64,000 nucleotides of DNA. It comes from Sinisalibacter lacisalsi. GTDB taxonomy: Bacteria > Pseudomonadota > Alphaproteobacteria > Rhodobacterales > Rhodobacteraceae. The first letter of the stretch is position 1. Each line of letters starts with the position of its first letter. Both the position numbers and the translations under genes were made by a program. The notes beneath the pieces were generated by a model that had not been told where the DNA came from, made no database searches, and worked only from the letters and a program-made list of their open reading frames with translations. Positions 63,536-64,000 of the stretch are shown here, piece after piece. The stretch spans positions 248,001 through 312,000 of the forward strand of contig NZ_BMGI01000006.1 in NCBI RefSeq assembly GCF_014640115.1. The letters are read 5' to 3'.

Positions 63536-63551
63536 GTCGTCACCTGACGAC
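63536..63551. promoter_or_regulatory. palindromic operator candidate between NIPSNAP and TetR genes
   Basis: GTCGTCA-CC-TGACGAC is a 7-bp perfect dyad, framed by AACAAT (63527-63532) and ATTGTT (63554-63559). The position between divergent genes is typical for TetR autoregulation. Confidence 0.5.
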
Positions 63552-63649
63552 CTATTGTTTTCCTTTCCTTGGCGCTGGGATTGTTATCTATTCACAGAAC
63601 CCCCGGCACCGGATGATCACGCAAACGATACGAGAAGAAGGCCAAGTCC

Positions 63650-64000
63650 ATGAAGGCAAAGTCTGACGCCCTTCGCAAACGAACCAGGAAGAACGGCCCC
63701 GAGGCCGAAGGCGGGACGACGACGCGCTTGCCGCACGCCGAGCGCAAGGCGCAGATCCTCGAAATCGCATCGGATTTCTTTGCCGATTACGGCCTGACGG
63801 CGCAGACGCGGCGTCTCGCCGAGGAATGCGGCATTTCCCAGCGCCTGCTCTATCGTTTCTTCCCGACCAAGGAGGATCTGGTCGCGGAGGTTTACCGCAA
63901 GGAAATCGTGGGCGCCTTCAAGGCGGTCTGGTTCGTCGAACTGCAGGACCGTTCGCGCAGCATGGAAGACCGTTTAAGCCATTTCTACGAGGATTACACG
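63650..64000 (+). CDS. TetR family regulator (3' end outside window)
   Basis: The first 117 residues of a TetR repressor. A basic N-tail (MKAKSDALRKRTRKNG) of about 25 residues precedes the helix-turn-helix: RKAQILEIASDFFADYG, then the recognition segment TRRLAEECGISQRLLYRFFP and TKEDLVAEVY. The ligand domain begins (GAFKAVWFVELQDRSRSMED) but is cut by the window edge. The ATG at 63650 has an AAGAAGG site about 6 bases upstream. It diverges from the NIPSNAP gene. Confidence 0.88.
   Translation, partial: MKAKSDALRKRTRKNGPEAEGGTTTRLPHAERKAQILEIASDFFADYGLTAQTRRLAEECGISQRLLYRFFPTKEDLVAEVYRKEIVGAFKAVWFVELQDRSRSMEDRLSHFYEDYT

Overview
The window is GC-rich alphaproteobacterial chromosome and reads as a member of the Rhodobacterales (Roseobacter/Rhodobacter group). 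Supporting signs are a class I lysyl-tRNA synthetase, the glyQ - small membrane protein - glyS - PPDK-like order, a TRAP transporter, FnrL-type boxes, and hairpin-plus-CCTCCGGCGG intergenic repeats. No rRNA, tRNA, CRISPR array or prophage was seen. The first and last genes are cut by the window edges.

Left part (1-18 kb), mostly core functions. It holds a UbiH-like monooxygenase (partial), two tiny membrane proteins, a class V aminotransferase, and a secreted SPOR/peptidoglycan-binding protein with a dead trypsin-like domain. These are followed by glyQ/glyS, a PPDK-family protein whose ATP-grasp half looks degenerate, a SleB-type cell wall hydrolase, the tightly packed folB-folP-glmM operon, a membrane-anchored LuxR-type regulator, a diheme cytochrome c, and ilvC facing two overlapping Lrp/AsnC genes.

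19-24.6 kb is a leftward copper-resistance operon: a Cys-rich exported protein, a multicopper oxidase remnant, a TVP38-type membrane protein, an APC permease, a Cu(+) P-type ATPase with YHS and CPMHPE domains, and a DUF411 protein. 24.8-42 kb returns to mixed housekeeping: lytic transglycosylase, PPK2, beta-helix protein, DUF4336 protein, CHAD protein, LysRS, TerB-like protein, GST, twin cytochromes c, a PBP4-type carboxypeptidase, nadD, aldo/keto reductase and ettA. A stretch of about 470 bases without a convincing gene but rich in perfect hairpins follows, ending in a 31-codon ORF and an intrinsic terminator. Next comes a RAYT transposase gene framed by its own REP palindromes and GTAG guide tetranucleotides.

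43.8-49.3 kb is a catabolic or sulfur-related cluster: an AsnC regulator diverging from a cysteine-desulfurase-like PLP enzyme, then a complete DctPQM TRAP importer and an OsmC protein. 49.4-60.3 kb is the most striking region, a single-direction series made of a LysR regulator, an Opp-type ABC importer (large binding protein, two permeases, two ATPases), phnW, phnX and a formylglycine-type phosphonate monoester hydrolase-like enzyme. I read it as a route that imports an organic ester or conjugate of 2-aminoethylphosphonate, cleaves it, and degrades the free phosphonate. The order is unusual because classical phosphonate importers are replaced by an oligopeptide-type one.

The right end carries an arsR-arsP-MFS module whose ArsR has a C-terminal Cys pair (a probable organoarsenical system, with a 16-codon ORF coupling arsP to the MFS gene), a NIPSNAP protein, and a divergent partial TetR gene with a palindromic operator candidate between them. 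Base statistics were judged by eye. No similarity search was run, and family names rest on motifs recognised in the translated sequence.
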